Shown piece by piece: positions 46,968 to 56,821 of a DNA stretch of 64,000 bases. The DNA comes from Moraxella atlantae NBRC 14588 (GTDB lineage Bacteria; Pseudomonadota; Gammaproteobacteria; Pseudomonadales; Moraxellaceae). Below the pieces are notes generated by a model. That model worked only from the letters and a program-made list of their open reading frames with translations, had not been told where the DNA came from and searched no databases. Numbering within the stretch: the first letter of the stretch is position 1; each line of letters begins with the position of its first letter. The stretch lies in contig NZ_BCUL01000008.1 of the NCBI RefSeq assembly GCF_001591265.1, positions 35,516 to 99,515 on the forward strand. Direction: 5' to 3'. The position numbers and the translations under genes are program-made.

Positions 46968-47102
46968 AGAGTTCCCCCAGTGCAATACTTATCAGCGTAA
47001 GTGCACTGGCGAAAGGTAACAACTCAATCTAGGTTGGCGTTGTTATGGGTCGCAAAGATTCCCCCACCATAACCGCTAGGTTTGGTGGTGGGAGTATGTC
47101 AA
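46880..47102 (+). ncRNA. Putative omega RNA of the tnpB element
   Basis: The 3' end of tnpB and the following 135 bases form a structured right end: CCAGTGCA (46977-46984) pairs with TGCACTGG (47002-47009) around a second small stem CTTA/TAAG, then a final CCCACC/GGTGGG hairpin and GTCAA. Following the known TnpB plan, the guide would start at 47103, just before the serB stop. The 5' boundary is a guess. Confidence 0.5.
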
Positions 47103-47120
47103 CTATCAAGCAATGGACAA

Positions 47121-48176
47121 TCAAGGCGCGACCACAGGCAAACCAAGCAGTGGCAATACACCATCTAAGCCGCTGTGATTGATGGCATAGTCGGCTTGCG
47201 CACGCACGACAGGCTTGGCATGATAGGCAATGCCAACATCGGCGGTGGCAAGCATGGGCAAGTCATTCGCGCCATCGCCCACCGCGACCACTTGGCTGGT
47301 TGAAATCGCCAACCGCGCCGCGGCTTCTTGCAAAATTTGGGCTTTGCGCGCGCCATCGACAATCGGTGCGACAACCTCGCCACGGATTTTACCGTCTTGC
47401 ACATCAAGCGCGTTGGCATACACCTCGTCAAGCCCAAGCTGTGCCTGCACATGGCGGGCAAATGGCAAAAAGCCGCCCGATACCAACACGGTGTGATAGC
47501 CGTGTGCTTTAAGTGTGCTAATCAGCCGCTTGCCGCCACGGCTTAGCGTGATATCCTGCGCGATAATGTCATCAATCACTGCCGCAGGCAAGCCATCAAG
47601 CAATGCCACGCGCCGTGTAAAACTTTCGCTAAAATCAATCTCACCGCGCATAGCAGCTTCGGTGATAGCATTGACCTGCTCACCGATACCTGCACGTTTT
47701 GCCAATTCAACGATAACTTCTTGCTCAATCAAGGTTGAATCCATATCAAACAGCGCCAGTTTGTGTGCACGCTGCCACGTTGATAGCGGCATGATATTGA
47801 CATCGACATGGGCAAAGCGTTGGTCGGCAAATGCCGCTTTGAGCGTAGCAGGCAAGGTGTGCGCCGCGCTGTCATGGACACCTGCCAGCAGCCATTGCAC
47901 GCACGTGACAGGGCTGATTTGCTCATGGGCGGCAAGTTTGTCATTGTCACGCCACGCGTATTCATCCACCGCGGTGTGCTGAGCCAGCACGCGCACCGCC
48001 GAGCCAAGCTGAGTCAATGCCACGCCGACGTGCGCAAGCAGCCCAAGCTCAAGCTTAGCCGCGCTTAAGCTTAAAATCCAGTGGTTGGTTGTATCGGTGT
48101 GTGGGTGGTTGGTCAGCCAATGCGCCCACGTTTGCCGCCCACCTGCCAGATAATTGGATAAATAATTCGTTGTCAT
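47121..48176 (-). CDS. serB: Phosphoserine phosphatase
   Basis: Protein of 351 residues, last step of serine synthesis. The HAD core has FDMDSTLIEQE (DxDxT nucleophile), LVSGGFLPFA, and VGDGANDLPML for Mg2+. An N-terminal region of about 140 residues, ACT-like, precedes it, as in Pseudomonas/Acinetobacter SerB. Its 3' end lies 18 bases from the IS605-type right end. Confidence 0.94.
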   Translation of the reverse strand: MTTNYLSNYLAGGRQTWAHWLTNHPHTDTTNHWILSLSAAKLELGLLAHVGVALTQLGSAVRVLAQHTAVDEYAWRDNDKLAAHEQISPVTCVQWLLAGVHDSAAHTLPATLKAAFADQRFAHVDVNIMPLSTWQRAHKLALFDMDSTLIEQEVIVELAKRAGIGEQVNAITEAAMRGEIDFSESFTRRVALLDGLPAAVIDDIIAQDITLSRGGKRLISTLKAHGYHTVLVSGGFLPFARHVQAQLGLDEVYANALDVQDGKIRGEVVAPIVDGARKAQILQEAAARLAISTSQVVAVGDGANDLPMLATADVGIAYHAKPVVRAQADYAINHSGLDGVLPLLGLPVVAP

Positions 48177-48301
48177 GGCATTTGCCCCTTGTTTGCCCAG
48201 CCAATAAGGCTGATAATGTAAGCCGATTTGTGCCTGTTACGTTTTTAACTTGCCTTAGATTGCCGTTTTTTTCCTGTTGAGTCTGTCAGTTTAGCACACC
48301 T

Positions 48302-49711
48302 ATGAATCAATTAGCCCCACGTCAAGGTATTTTTGCGGTTATTTTGTTAATTAGCTTTTGTTTACATTTAGTCGCGCTGATGCTCAGCAGTGAAAAACAA
48401 CAATACGACGCACGCAGCGCGAAAGCTGAGCAAATCGTCCAGCAGCTGAGCCAAGAGGCGATCACCGCGCTGAGCAACCAAGACCGCATTAGCTTGAGCG
48501 TGTTGGCAAATCGTTATCAGATTGACCCCGACGTTGCGCGTATGGTGATTACCGACCCAAGTAAACACGTGTTGGTACAAACTGGACAAACCCAAACCGA
48601 ATCAGGGCAGATCATTGAGCAGCCGATTATTGCCAACAGCCAAGTGCTTGGCTATGCCAACTTGACCATGAAAGCGGTGTCCAAAGGCGAGCTGGTTGCC
48701 AGTCAATGGCTGTTTGTGCTTGCCTCAGCGGTGCTACACGCATTTTTGTGGCTGATTTATGGCTACGTTGCGCGTCCAACCGCTGCCCAATTGGCACAAA
48801 TCGGTGAGCGCGTGCAGCAAAAAATGGCATTGGCGCGTGGTCTATCACCTGCTTTAGACAAACCTGCCCCTGATGCTACCACCACCGTGTACGCGCCGAT
48901 CCATGATGGCGACACAGATGAACACACAGCCGACGATCGCGCGCGCGGCGGCAAAACCATCCAAGATTACCTCAACGCCCAACGCAACGCCCAGTCGCAA
49001 GCCGACAGCGCGTCCAAAACCGCCGAGCCCATATCATCTAAGCCAGTCACAGACTTGAGCGCGCAAGCTCCCGTTACCACCAGTACAAGCGGTTTTGCAG
49101 CAGACCCTATGCATGGGCAAGCTGTGGTGTTGGTGCAGTTTTATGATGAGTTTAACCTGCTTGAGCATCTAGCACCTGAGGTGGCAACGCCATATTTTGC
49201 GCTGTGCCAAGCCTTGTTGCAGCGCGTGGTTGAAAGTTTTAATCCGCCCAAAGGTGCGCTGCGCCGTTATGCCAACCGCGTGCACATCAGCGAGGTCGGC
49301 ACGTTTGACCACAATGGCGCAACGCTACAGCTGACAGGCGATACGAACCAGTTGGCACTGGCAAGCATGTTGATTGGTAAGCTATTTATCATGTTGGGCC
49401 AAGTGGTATATGAAAAACACCGCGAATTGTCACGCTTTGCTCTGCCTGTGTGCGTGGGTGCGGCAGGTGCTGACCAACAAGCTGACCTTGCGCGTGTGCT
49501 TGCCAAACGCAGTAAAGCCAATGGGTTGTTGGTGCTGTTTGCTGCGCCGATGCTGCGCCCACTAAGCAGCAGTGTGCGTTTAGAAAACTTGCGCCAACCG
49601 ACCACACCTGCCGAGCGCGAAGCCGCGTTCTATCAAGGCTTGACCGCTGACATCATGCAAGCGCTGATTCATCAACGCGATGCCATTTTGACCAGCCACA
49701 GCGAGCACTAA
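48302..49711 (+). CDS. AhpA/YtjB-like membrane protein
   Basis: Protein of 469 residues. One helix near the N-terminus (FAVILLISFCLHLVALML) and a second at about residues 133-155 bracket a periplasmic loop with the SMP-2 style segment QEAITALSNQDRISLSVLANRY. A long Ala/Thr-rich linker leads to a cytoplasmic domain (about 265-450) that I do not recognise. YtjB/SMP-type genes lie divergent to serB in enterics too, which supports the assignment. Function unknown. Confidence 0.7.
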   Translation: MNQLAPRQGIFAVILLISFCLHLVALMLSSEKQQYDARSAKAEQIVQQLSQEAITALSNQDRISLSVLANRYQIDPDVARMVITDPSKHVLVQTGQTQTESGQIIEQPIIANSQVLGYANLTMKAVSKGELVASQWLFVLASAVLHAFLWLIYGYVARPTAAQLAQIGERVQQKMALARGLSPALDKPAPDATTTVYAPIHDGDTDEHTADDRARGGKTIQDYLNAQRNAQSQADSASKTAEPISSKPVTDLSAQAPVTTSTSGFAADPMHGQAVVLVQFYDEFNLLEHLAPEVATPYFALCQALLQRVVESFNPPKGALRRYANRVHISEVGTFDHNGATLQLTGDTNQLALASMLIGKLFIMLGQVVYEKHRELSRFALPVCVGAAGADQQADLARVLAKRSKANGLLVLFAAPMLRPLSSSVRLENLRQPTTPAEREAAFYQGLTADIMQALIHQRDAILTSHSEH

Positions 49712-49917
49712 GCCAAGCACCAAACACAGGCGCCAGTTTTTGCCAAATCTTTTTAGATAACCAAAAAAATTGCGCCTCTGCCCTTGACAATTTGCCAAAA
49801 AGAACTTATAAGGCAAAACAGCAACCAGTTGCTGGCGCGGTCAATCACCGCGCCCAAATTTTCCCAAGCATTTTTTATCACCGCAAGCAATTCCTTCACC
49901 ACATGACGAGGGCAAGC

Positions 49918-50139
49918 ATGGCAAGTACCGATTTAGACGACAGCTTTGAAGACGATAACTTTGATGATGACGATGACGCGCGACTGGTCGATGATGACGC
50001 GGTTGGCAAACGCAGCAGCCTAGAAAAACGCCGCTTGATTGACAGCCTGCTAGAGGAAAAACGCCTAGCGCGCTCACTCAAAGACACGTTTGATGATTTT
50101 GATGAGCTAGACGATGATTTTGACGATTTAGATGATTGA
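49918..50139 (+). CDS. Small acidic protein, PA3496-like
   Basis: Protein of 73 residues, extremely rich in Asp (FEDDNFDDDDDARLVDDD at the start, DDFDELDDDFDDLDD at the end). A basic helix SSLEKRRLIDSLLEEKRLAR sits in the middle and is typical of the PA3496 family of putative envelope-integrity proteins. ATG at 49918 avoids an unlikely basic extension to 49792. It lies about 100 bases upstream of the UPF0149 gene. Confidence 0.6.
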   Translation: MASTDLDDSFEDDNFDDDDDARLVDDDAVGKRSSLEKRRLIDSLLEEKRLARSLKDTFDDFDELDDDFDDLDD

Positions 50140-50239
50140 TTGGCCGTCTAATTACACGACCAACCCACGGTGAGCACCATCAACAATAACCACCATCAGG
50201 TAACCCAAACACAAATAATCTACACAAGTGAGAACAACG

Positions 50240-50797
50240 ATGGAATTTGATGATTTAATCGAGTATTTGGACAGCGATGCCAACGAATTTGGGCTAAGCG
50301 CATTGGCAACCCACGGCTTTTTGACGGCAACCTTGGTTGGTAAGCCGTTGGCAAATTGGCAAGCGATGTTGTTTGAAGGGCACCAAGCGCAGGTATCGCC
50401 CGATGTACTGACCGCGATCGGTGAATGGCGTGATGAGCTGCAAGCTGCCTTGCAAGAAGACCACACCATTGAGCTGCCGTTTGACATCGATGAGCTAGAC
50501 GAACTGATGGGCGCAGAGGATTTTGATATCGATGACACCGCGTTGGCAGAGTGGTCGGTTGGCTTTGTGGATGCCATGTATGCCAGTGAGGATGAAGCCG
50601 ATGACTGGTTTGCCGATGCCGACACCGAAGAAGATGTTGCCATGCTGACCTTGCCGATGGTGCTATTTAGCGGCATTGATGAGGAGCAAGACGATATGCA
50701 GGCTTTGCTACAAGACCAAGACACCGTGCGCCAAATGGCGGCGGCGATGGAGAAAAATTTGGTTGAGTTGTATTTGCTGTTTCATACCAACGATTAA
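50240..50797 (+). CDS. UPF0149 (YgfB/YecA) family protein
   Basis: Acidic protein of 185 residues, all-helical UPF0149 fold (LSALATHGFLTATLVGKPL near the start). The C-terminal SEC-C zinc motif seen in YecA is absent. Function not established. ATG at 50240 is preferred over GTG at 50228. Confidence 0.75.
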   Translation: MEFDDLIEYLDSDANEFGLSALATHGFLTATLVGKPLANWQAMLFEGHQAQVSPDVLTAIGEWRDELQAALQEDHTIELPFDIDELDELMGAEDFDIDDTALAEWSVGFVDAMYASEDEADDWFADADTEEDVAMLTLPMVLFSGIDEEQDDMQALLQDQDTVRQMAAAMEKNLVELYLLFHTND

Positions 50798-50813
50798 GGT
50801 TGGCATATGATCC

Positions 50814-50852
50814 AAAAAACGCGGCTATCGAGGGGATAACCGCGTTTTTTTT
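50814..50852. terminator. Bidirectional terminator between the UPF0149 gene and plsB
   Basis: AAAAAACGCGG/CCGCGTTTTTTTT stem with TAT/ATA extension. Confidence 0.85.
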
Positions 50853-50888
50853 GAATGGATTTTGCTTGCTGGTTTAAGCCTTGCTAGT

Positions 50889-53792
50889 TTAAGCTTTGTT
50901 ACGCGCTGATTTTTTGTGCTTTCTGGCTTTTTTGTCCTGCATGGCTTGCAAAGTGGCTTGCACCTCACCGTCTTCAAGCGCGGCAAGCTGACGCAAAATA
51001 TGCAGCACGTCAAGTTTTAAAATAAAGCCTGCACTTTGCGCCATGTCATCCATGCGTGTATCAAACTCAATCAAATCATCTGCCGACAGCGTGATATAGC
51101 CTAGGCGTTCAAGCGCGTCCAAAAAGCTGCTAAACAGCGCACGGTCAAAGAAGTCTGGCATATCGTCTTCATACAATGCAGACACACGTTGACCAAGCAA
51201 ATAGCCCAAATCTACGGTTTGTGCCTTAGTCAGCTTGCCTGAACCTTGCTGGCTAAGCAGTGCCAAAATCATAAAATAACGCTCAAGGCTTGCCTCAACA
51301 GCGTTGGCAAGTACGGCAAGCTGCTGATAGCGGCGCGTATTGGGTGCAGGTGGGGCAAAACGGGTGTGCGCATCGATGGTGTTGTGATCAATCGCAGCCA
51401 GCATGGCGGTGGGCTGCGCGCTAGCGTTTGTCTGCATGACAATCAGCCCTTCATCCGCCAACACCGCCAAATGCTGACGCAGCGTGATGTCAAGCTCACG
51501 CGATGGGTATTTTAAAAACAACTCAGCTTGCAAAAACGGATACATCACGCCGACCACACGCGCGATATCGGCATACGTCATGCTGCCATTGCGCTCGACC
51601 AAACAAGCGCACAGTGACAACAAAATATACACATGCAAAATATTGTTGCGAAAATAGCTCAATAGCGCAGCTTGCCCATCGGCAATACGGATCAAATCGC
51701 CAAGCATGTGCGGTGTGCGCTCAATCAACTGTAAGCGAATGCCATAGTCAATGATAGCTTGCGGTGTCTCAGTAGTAACAGAGGTATCCTCATCGTACGG
51801 CAATCGTTCGGCAAGGCGTTGGTACAGTGCCAGCTGCTCAAGACAGCTTTGTTCATCAAGCGCGCCGTGCGGTGTATCAAGCAGCACCAATGACAGCAGC
51901 GATACGGGGTTAATCACCACCGCGCGGTTGATGCCCTGCATGATTTTGATGCTTAAATTATCAATCATCTGCATGGCGTTGGCAGGCATGGGGGCGTCGG
52001 TGCGGTCATGCGGCAGGCAGGCAGGCGCGACATCATATTTTTGCATAAAATCCGCCAAAAACAACGGCTGCCCAAAGCTGACATGTACCGTACCAAAAAT
52101 CCGCTCGATTTTACGCGCCGCTTTGAGTAAACCTAACAGCGATTCGCTTTCTTTGGGCTTGCCTTGTAGCTCGCCGACGTAGGTGCCGCCTTCCATGATG
52201 CGCTCATAGCCGATGTAGGTTGGCATAAACACAATCGGCTTGCCTGCCTCACGCAAGTGGCTTTGTACAGTCATGGCAAGCATGCCTTTTTTGGGTGGTA
52301 ATAGCCGTCCTGAACGCGAACGTCCGCCCTCAATAAAGTACTCAAGCGGTGTGCCACGCACCAAAATACTGTGGACGTACTCACGAAACACCGCGCCGTA
52401 CAGCGGATTGTCCTTAAAGCTGCGCCGCATAAAAAACGCGCCGCCGTTTTTCAAAATTTGTCCCAAAATCGGAATATTAAGGTTGTCACCTGCCGCGATA
52501 TACGGTACGCGCAAGCCACGGTTAAAAATCAAATACGACAGCAGCAGATAATCCATGTGGCTGCGATGGCATGGCACATACACGATTTCATGATCCACCG
52601 CCAACGCGCGCACGCGCTCAAAGTGGCGCACCTCAACGCCGTCATACAGCTGCGTCCACAGCCACGTCAAAAAACGCTCCAAAAAACGCACCGTGGCGTG
52701 TGAATAATCGCTGGCGATTTCATTGAGATAGCCACGCGCCAATTGGCGGCTTTCGGCAGTGCGGCGCTGATTGGTCTGGCTATCAAGCTCGATGGAGTGC
52801 TGCACGGCAGGTGAGTACAACAGCTTATCAACAACATTACGGCGGTCGGACAAATCAGGGCCCAAAATCGCCGCTTGCTGTTGGTCAAGATACACCTGTA
52901 AGCGCGTTTGCACCATACGCGCTAGGCTGTCAATGGCGGCAGCTTGTGAAATCAATGCCGTGGAAGTCACCGCAAATTGTGCTTGGCTGGTATCGGTGAG
53001 ATCATTGGTCAAAATTTGGTTGGGCTGGTGGTTTGGCGTGGTGTCGGTTGGGACAGCGGCTTGTTGGGTGTTGAGTAGCGTACGCAAATCGATGGCAGGA
53101 TGAAATTCAACAAACGTATCGCGCCCTTTTACCCCAATATTAAACAATTGTTTGCCAATACTGGGCACTTGCCACTCATCGGCGGTCAATAGATTAAACA
53201 ATGAGTCTTCTTTTTCGGGCGCGCGTCCCCACAAAATTGTCACAGGAATCAAGCGTACATTGAGCGTTGGGTGCGACAAAACGGCGGTAATCAGCCGCAA
53301 CAAACGCGGCGATGTGGTGACATGCTTGTGACGGTAGTGGTGCAAAAACACCATCGCGGAGGATTCGCGAATACCGTGTGCGCTATCGACCACATCTGCC
53401 AGTGCAGGCGGCAAGTTTTGTTGCTTGGTTTCGCGGTCAATCACCAAATCAATCAAAATACTGTTGCTGCGTGAGTATTCCTTGAGCACATAAAACGTCA
53501 GCCCATCATCGGCAGCGTGGGCGGGCGGTTGTGGGGCGTCTGTCGCTGTATATGCCGTGGTTTGGGCTGTTTGATCGGCTGGCGCAGACGTGGCGGTGTC
53601 GGTTGGTAATTCGCCAATCAGTTGCGGTTTGACGGCAAGCCCGAGCAGATTGCCCGACAAACGGCGGTAGGCTTGTTTGAGCCATGGGTTCAGCCGTTCG
53701 GTAATGGGCTGGGTGAAGGGCGCTGTGCGGTTTTTTTGGGGGGTTGGGCGTTTAATTGGCATACCGATGTCCTGCGATTGGTCAAAATCCAT
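50889..53792 (-). CDS. plsB: Glycerol-3-phosphate 1-O-acyltransferase
   Basis: Protein of 967 residues, first acylation of glycerol-3-phosphate, membrane-associated. Acyltransferase blocks I-IV are clear: VPCHRSHMDYLLLSY (HxxxxD), GGAFFMRRSF, FIEGGRSRSGR and VFMPTYIGYERIMEG. It is longer than E. coli PlsB (807) because of an N-terminal Ala/Thr/Gln-rich linker and inserts. The tail is strongly basic (KKARKHKKSARNKA). Confidence 0.95.
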   Translation of the reverse strand: MDFDQSQDIGMPIKRPTPQKNRTAPFTQPITERLNPWLKQAYRRLSGNLLGLAVKPQLIGELPTDTATSAPADQTAQTTAYTATDAPQPPAHAADDGLTFYVLKEYSRSNSILIDLVIDRETKQQNLPPALADVVDSAHGIRESSAMVFLHHYRHKHVTTSPRLLRLITAVLSHPTLNVRLIPVTILWGRAPEKEDSLFNLLTADEWQVPSIGKQLFNIGVKGRDTFVEFHPAIDLRTLLNTQQAAVPTDTTPNHQPNQILTNDLTDTSQAQFAVTSTALISQAAAIDSLARMVQTRLQVYLDQQQAAILGPDLSDRRNVVDKLLYSPAVQHSIELDSQTNQRRTAESRQLARGYLNEIASDYSHATVRFLERFLTWLWTQLYDGVEVRHFERVRALAVDHEIVYVPCHRSHMDYLLLSYLIFNRGLRVPYIAAGDNLNIPILGQILKNGGAFFMRRSFKDNPLYGAVFREYVHSILVRGTPLEYFIEGGRSRSGRLLPPKKGMLAMTVQSHLREAGKPIVFMPTYIGYERIMEGGTYVGELQGKPKESESLLGLLKAARKIERIFGTVHVSFGQPLFLADFMQKYDVAPACLPHDRTDAPMPANAMQMIDNLSIKIMQGINRAVVINPVSLLSLVLLDTPHGALDEQSCLEQLALYQRLAERLPYDEDTSVTTETPQAIIDYGIRLQLIERTPHMLGDLIRIADGQAALLSYFRNNILHVYILLSLCACLVERNGSMTYADIARVVGVMYPFLQAELFLKYPSRELDITLRQHLAVLADEGLIVMQTNASAQPTAMLAAIDHNTIDAHTRFAPPAPNTRRYQQLAVLANAVEASLERYFMILALLSQQGSGKLTKAQTVDLGYLLGQRVSALYEDDMPDFFDRALFSSFLDALERLGYITLSADDLIEFDTRMDDMAQSAGFILKLDVLHILRQLAALEDGEVQATLQAMQDKKARKHKKSARNKA

Positions 53793-54060
53793 CGCTTATT
53801 TTTGATTTTGTGTGTAAAAATAAACCGTTATTGAACGTCAAGTCCGCTAAGGCAAAGTACAAATGGCTTTATCATGCCACAAAATGTTAAATTTCTAAAC
53901 CATGTAGCACAAAATTTGTTGCGTTTGTATAATATCAAACAGGCGTTTTGCGCCGCTATTTGTCTTGTTGCTGATATTGACCCATTGTTTAAGCGGTTAA
54001 TGTCAGCCAAGCTGTCAATCACTGTCACTGCCATTGTTAAAAAAACCAAAAGAATCCGCC

Positions 54061-55017
54061 ATGCTTGAGCCCACCGCCACCCCTTGCCCATCATCCAATC
54101 AGCCCAATGCTGCCAACACGCCACCGACAGATGCCGATTATCGCGCGTTGGTCGCGCAGCTGCTTGAGACCTTAACACTGGTGCCAACGGGTGCAGCAGG
54201 TGGCTTTGTTGGGCAAAGTTATGACTACGTTGGCGCGCGGATTTTTGGTGGGCAGGTGCTTGGACAGGCGTTGATGGCAGCCAGCCACACGGTCGATCAC
54301 GCCAAGCCGTGTCATTCATTACATGGCTATTTTTTGCGCGGTGGTGATGTGCGCCGCCCTGTGTATTATCAGGTTGAAACTGTGCGCGATGGGCGTAGCT
54401 TATCAGCGCGGCGCGTGACTGCTCAGCAGTATGACGATGACCAACGCCCGACGGTGATTTTTTCGATGATGGCATCGTTTTCGCCCATCGAGGCAGGACT
54501 GGATTACCACAGCGCGATGCCAAGCTATCCGTCGCCCGACACGCTATTGACTGAGCAGCAAATCAAAGACAGCGTGATTGGCAAAATTCCCGACGCACTC
54601 AGGGCACGTTATATGCGCCGCCGTCATGTCGAGATTAAACCTGTGACACCGCGTGACCCAATTCACCCCACACCCATGCCGCCCAAGCAAGCCAACTGGA
54701 TACGCATTCCGCAGCTTGGCGCGCAATCCATGCAGATTCAGCAGGCGTTGTTGGCATTTTGTTCAGACTTTTATTTGGTTGGCACGGGGCTGATGCCGCA
54801 CGGGATTAGCTTTTTGACCAAGGGTTTGCAGGCGGCAAGCATTGACCACAGCATGCATTTTCATCGCCCGTTTGATTTAAACGATTGGCTGCTGTACGAT
54901 ATGTGGAGCGACAACAGCTTTAGTGCCAAAAGCCTCAATCACGGACAACTGTGGCAGCATGGCACGTTGGTCGCCAGCGTCCAGCAAGAAGGCTTGATGC
55001 GTTTGCATAAGGATTAG
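54061..55017 (+). CDS. tesB: Acyl-CoA thioesterase II
   Basis: Protein of 318 residues with a double hot-dog fold. FVGQSYDYVGARIFGGQVLGQAL and HSLHGYFLRGGD form the first hot dog; ASIDHSMHFHRPFDLNDWLLYD, with the catalytic Asp, the second. It hydrolyses medium and long acyl-CoAs. ATG at 54061 gives a typical start; TTG at 54034 is possible. Divergent from plsB. Confidence 0.92.
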   Translation: MLEPTATPCPSSNQPNAANTPPTDADYRALVAQLLETLTLVPTGAAGGFVGQSYDYVGARIFGGQVLGQALMAASHTVDHAKPCHSLHGYFLRGGDVRRPVYYQVETVRDGRSLSARRVTAQQYDDDQRPTVIFSMMASFSPIEAGLDYHSAMPSYPSPDTLLTEQQIKDSVIGKIPDALRARYMRRRHVEIKPVTPRDPIHPTPMPPKQANWIRIPQLGAQSMQIQQALLAFCSDFYLVGTGLMPHGISFLTKGLQAASIDHSMHFHRPFDLNDWLLYDMWSDNSFSAKSLNHGQLWQHGTLVASVQQEGLMRLHKD

Positions 55018-55129
55018 GACGTGTCCCTAATTTAGAACAAAATATGCTGGTGATTTTGTCAATTTTTAGCCACATTATGCAAACACGGACACGCTCTAGT
55101 AGTATACAACCAAAAAGGACAAGGACGAT

Positions 55130-55606
55130 ATGACCACCCACCACACCATCCCCGACCAAACGCTGAGCGCGCAAACCTTGAGCCACCCTGCGCTACAAGA
55201 CTACGATGTGATTTATCCACAGATCGTCGATTGGGGCGACATGGACGCGTTTAACCACGTCAATAACGTGGTATATTACGACTACGCCCAACGCGCGCGC
55301 GTGTATTTGCTCCAGCTGCTGGGTATGTTTAATCAGTACAATACCACCGTGGTTGTCGCGTCATCGTGTCGTTTTGTGCGTCCTGTGGTATTCCCTGATA
55401 CATTGGCGATCGGCATTCGTATTACCCACATCGGTACCACCAGCATGACGTATTCGTACCATTATGTCAGCCAAGTGCAACAAGAAGTTGTCGCCACTGC
55501 CGAAAGCGTGTTGGTGTTTGTTGATCGTAATGGACAAAAACGCCCGATTAGTGATGATGAACGTCGTGATCTGATGAAATATTACCAAGCACCCAGTCAC
55601 GCTTAA
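55130..55606 (+). CDS. Hot-dog (4HBT, YbgC-like) thioesterase
   Basis: Protein of 158 residues. WGDMDAFNHVNNVVYYDYAQRAR is the 4HBT signature with the catalytic Asp. The following strands (YSYHYVSQVQQEVVATAESVLVFVD) match acyl-CoA thioesterases of the FadM/YbgC type. Substrate unknown. Same direction as tesB, 112 bases later. Confidence 0.82.
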   Translation: MTTHHTIPDQTLSAQTLSHPALQDYDVIYPQIVDWGDMDAFNHVNNVVYYDYAQRARVYLLQLLGMFNQYNTTVVVASSCRFVRPVVFPDTLAIGIRITHIGTTSMTYSYHYVSQVQQEVVATAESVLVFVDRNGQKRPISDDERRDLMKYYQAPSHA

Positions 55607-55684
55607 TCCAACATGCTTAGTCCAATACAACAAGCCTAAACGTTCGATGTTTAGGCGTGGGGCGCGGCAAGATTGTGATGGCGG

Positions 55685-56821
55685 CTACAAATCTTGCGGA
55701 CTTGCCACGTTTTCGACCACATTTAGACCAAAGCCCGATAACGCATTAAACCGTGTTGGCGATGACAACAAACGCATATCACGCACGCCCAAATGGCGTA
55801 AAATCTGTGCGCCCACACCGATACTGCGGTAGGCTTGTGGCGGTTGCTGTTGGCTTTGGGCTTGGATCTGGCTTGCCGTTGCCGATTGGCTTTCGGCGAA
55901 GCGATCAAGCGCGTCACCCAAATTCAATGACGATTGCCCACCAATCCAAACGAACACCCCCTGCTGCGCGTCTTGAATGGCTTGCAAGGCGTTGTGCACG
56001 TCCCATTGTCCGCCGCCCGTTGTGCTTTGTACGCCAAACAAATCACGCAATGCCTGCAGCGTGTGCACGCGCACGGTTGAGACACCTGCCCGTGGGTCGC
56101 CTTTGACCAGTGCCAAGTGCGTATCTGCCGAGCCCAATTCGGCAAAACGGTATGCGGTAAACTCACCAAACTCGGTATTGAGGGCAAAACTTGCCACCTG
56201 CTCTACCGTTTTTTCGTGGGTAATGCGGTAGTTAATCAAATCGGCAATCGTACCGATTTTGATACCGTGTTCGGCGGCAAATTTTTCCAAATCATCACGC
56301 CGTGCCATCGTACCATCGGGGTTGATGATTTCAACAATCACCGCCGCAGGCTCAAGACCTGCCAGCCGCGCCAAATCACAGCCTGCCTCGGTATGCCCCG
56401 CGCGATGCAGCACCCCACCTTTTTGCGCCATGATGGGAAAAATATGCCCAGGGCTGACGATGTCCGATGGCTTGGCAGTCGCTGATACCGCTGCTTGCAC
56501 AGTACGCGCGCGATCAGCCGCCGAAATACCTGTGGTTACGCCTTCTGCCGCCTCAATCGACAAGGTAAAATTGGTGCTGAATTTGGCACCGTTTTTGTCA
56601 CTCATCAGCGGCAAATCAAGCTGACGGCAGCGCGCTTCGGTCAGTGTCAGACACACCAAGCCACGCGCGTGGGTAATCATAAAATTGATATCCTCGGGGC
56701 GCACGTGGGTCGCCGCCATGATCAAATCGCCTTCGTTTTCGCGGTCTTCGTCATCCATCAAAATGACCATTTTACCGTTTTTGATGTCATCGATGATTGC
56801 AGAAATGCTGTCGAGTGCCAT
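55685..56821 (-). CDS. ribB: 3,4-dihydroxy-2-butanone-4-phosphate synthase with degenerate RibA-like domain
   Basis: Protein of 378 residues. The first ~200 form an intact DHBP synthase (LMDDEDRENEGDLIMAA, SPGHIFPI, AGHTEAGCDLARLAGL), which makes the four-carbon unit of riboflavin. The C-terminal half aligns with GTP cyclohydrolase II (TAYRFAELGSADTHLALVKGD, VRVHTLQALRDLFG) but lacks the three zinc Cys and the RCDC segment, so cyclohydrolase activity should be absent. A separate RibA is expected elsewhere. I saw no FMN riboswitch in the short upstream region. Confidence 0.9.
   Translation of the reverse strand: MALDSISAIIDDIKNGKMVILMDDEDRENEGDLIMAATHVRPEDINFMITHARGLVCLTLTEARCRQLDLPLMSDKNGAKFSTNFTLSIEAAEGVTTGISAADRARTVQAAVSATAKPSDIVSPGHIFPIMAQKGGVLHRAGHTEAGCDLARLAGLEPAAVIVEIINPDGTMARRDDLEKFAAEHGIKIGTIADLINYRITHEKTVEQVASFALNTEFGEFTAYRFAELGSADTHLALVKGDPRAGVSTVRVHTLQALRDLFGVQSTTGGGQWDVHNALQAIQDAQQGVFVWIGGQSSLNLGDALDRFAESQSATASQIQAQSQQQPPQAYRSIGVGAQILRHLGVRDMRLLSSPTRFNALSGFGLNVVENVASPQDL

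Larger units (their letters stand above)
45402..47102 (+). mobile_element. IS200/IS605-family element with divergent tnpA remnant and tnpB
   Basis: About 1.7 kb between aroE and serB. The left end has hairpin TCCACCT...AGGTGGA followed by GATATAAG, closely like the MITE left ends, and is preceded by TTTAA (45397-45401). The right end is CCCACC...GGTGGTGGG followed by AGTATGTCAA. The last bases, GTCAA, match the MITEs. tnpA is dead, so the element should move only if a related TnpA acts on it. Confidence 0.8.

Noticed and set aside
53828..54523. Minus-strand frame of 231 codons opposite tesB
   Set aside because: Shadow of tesB, which has complete hot-dog motifs.
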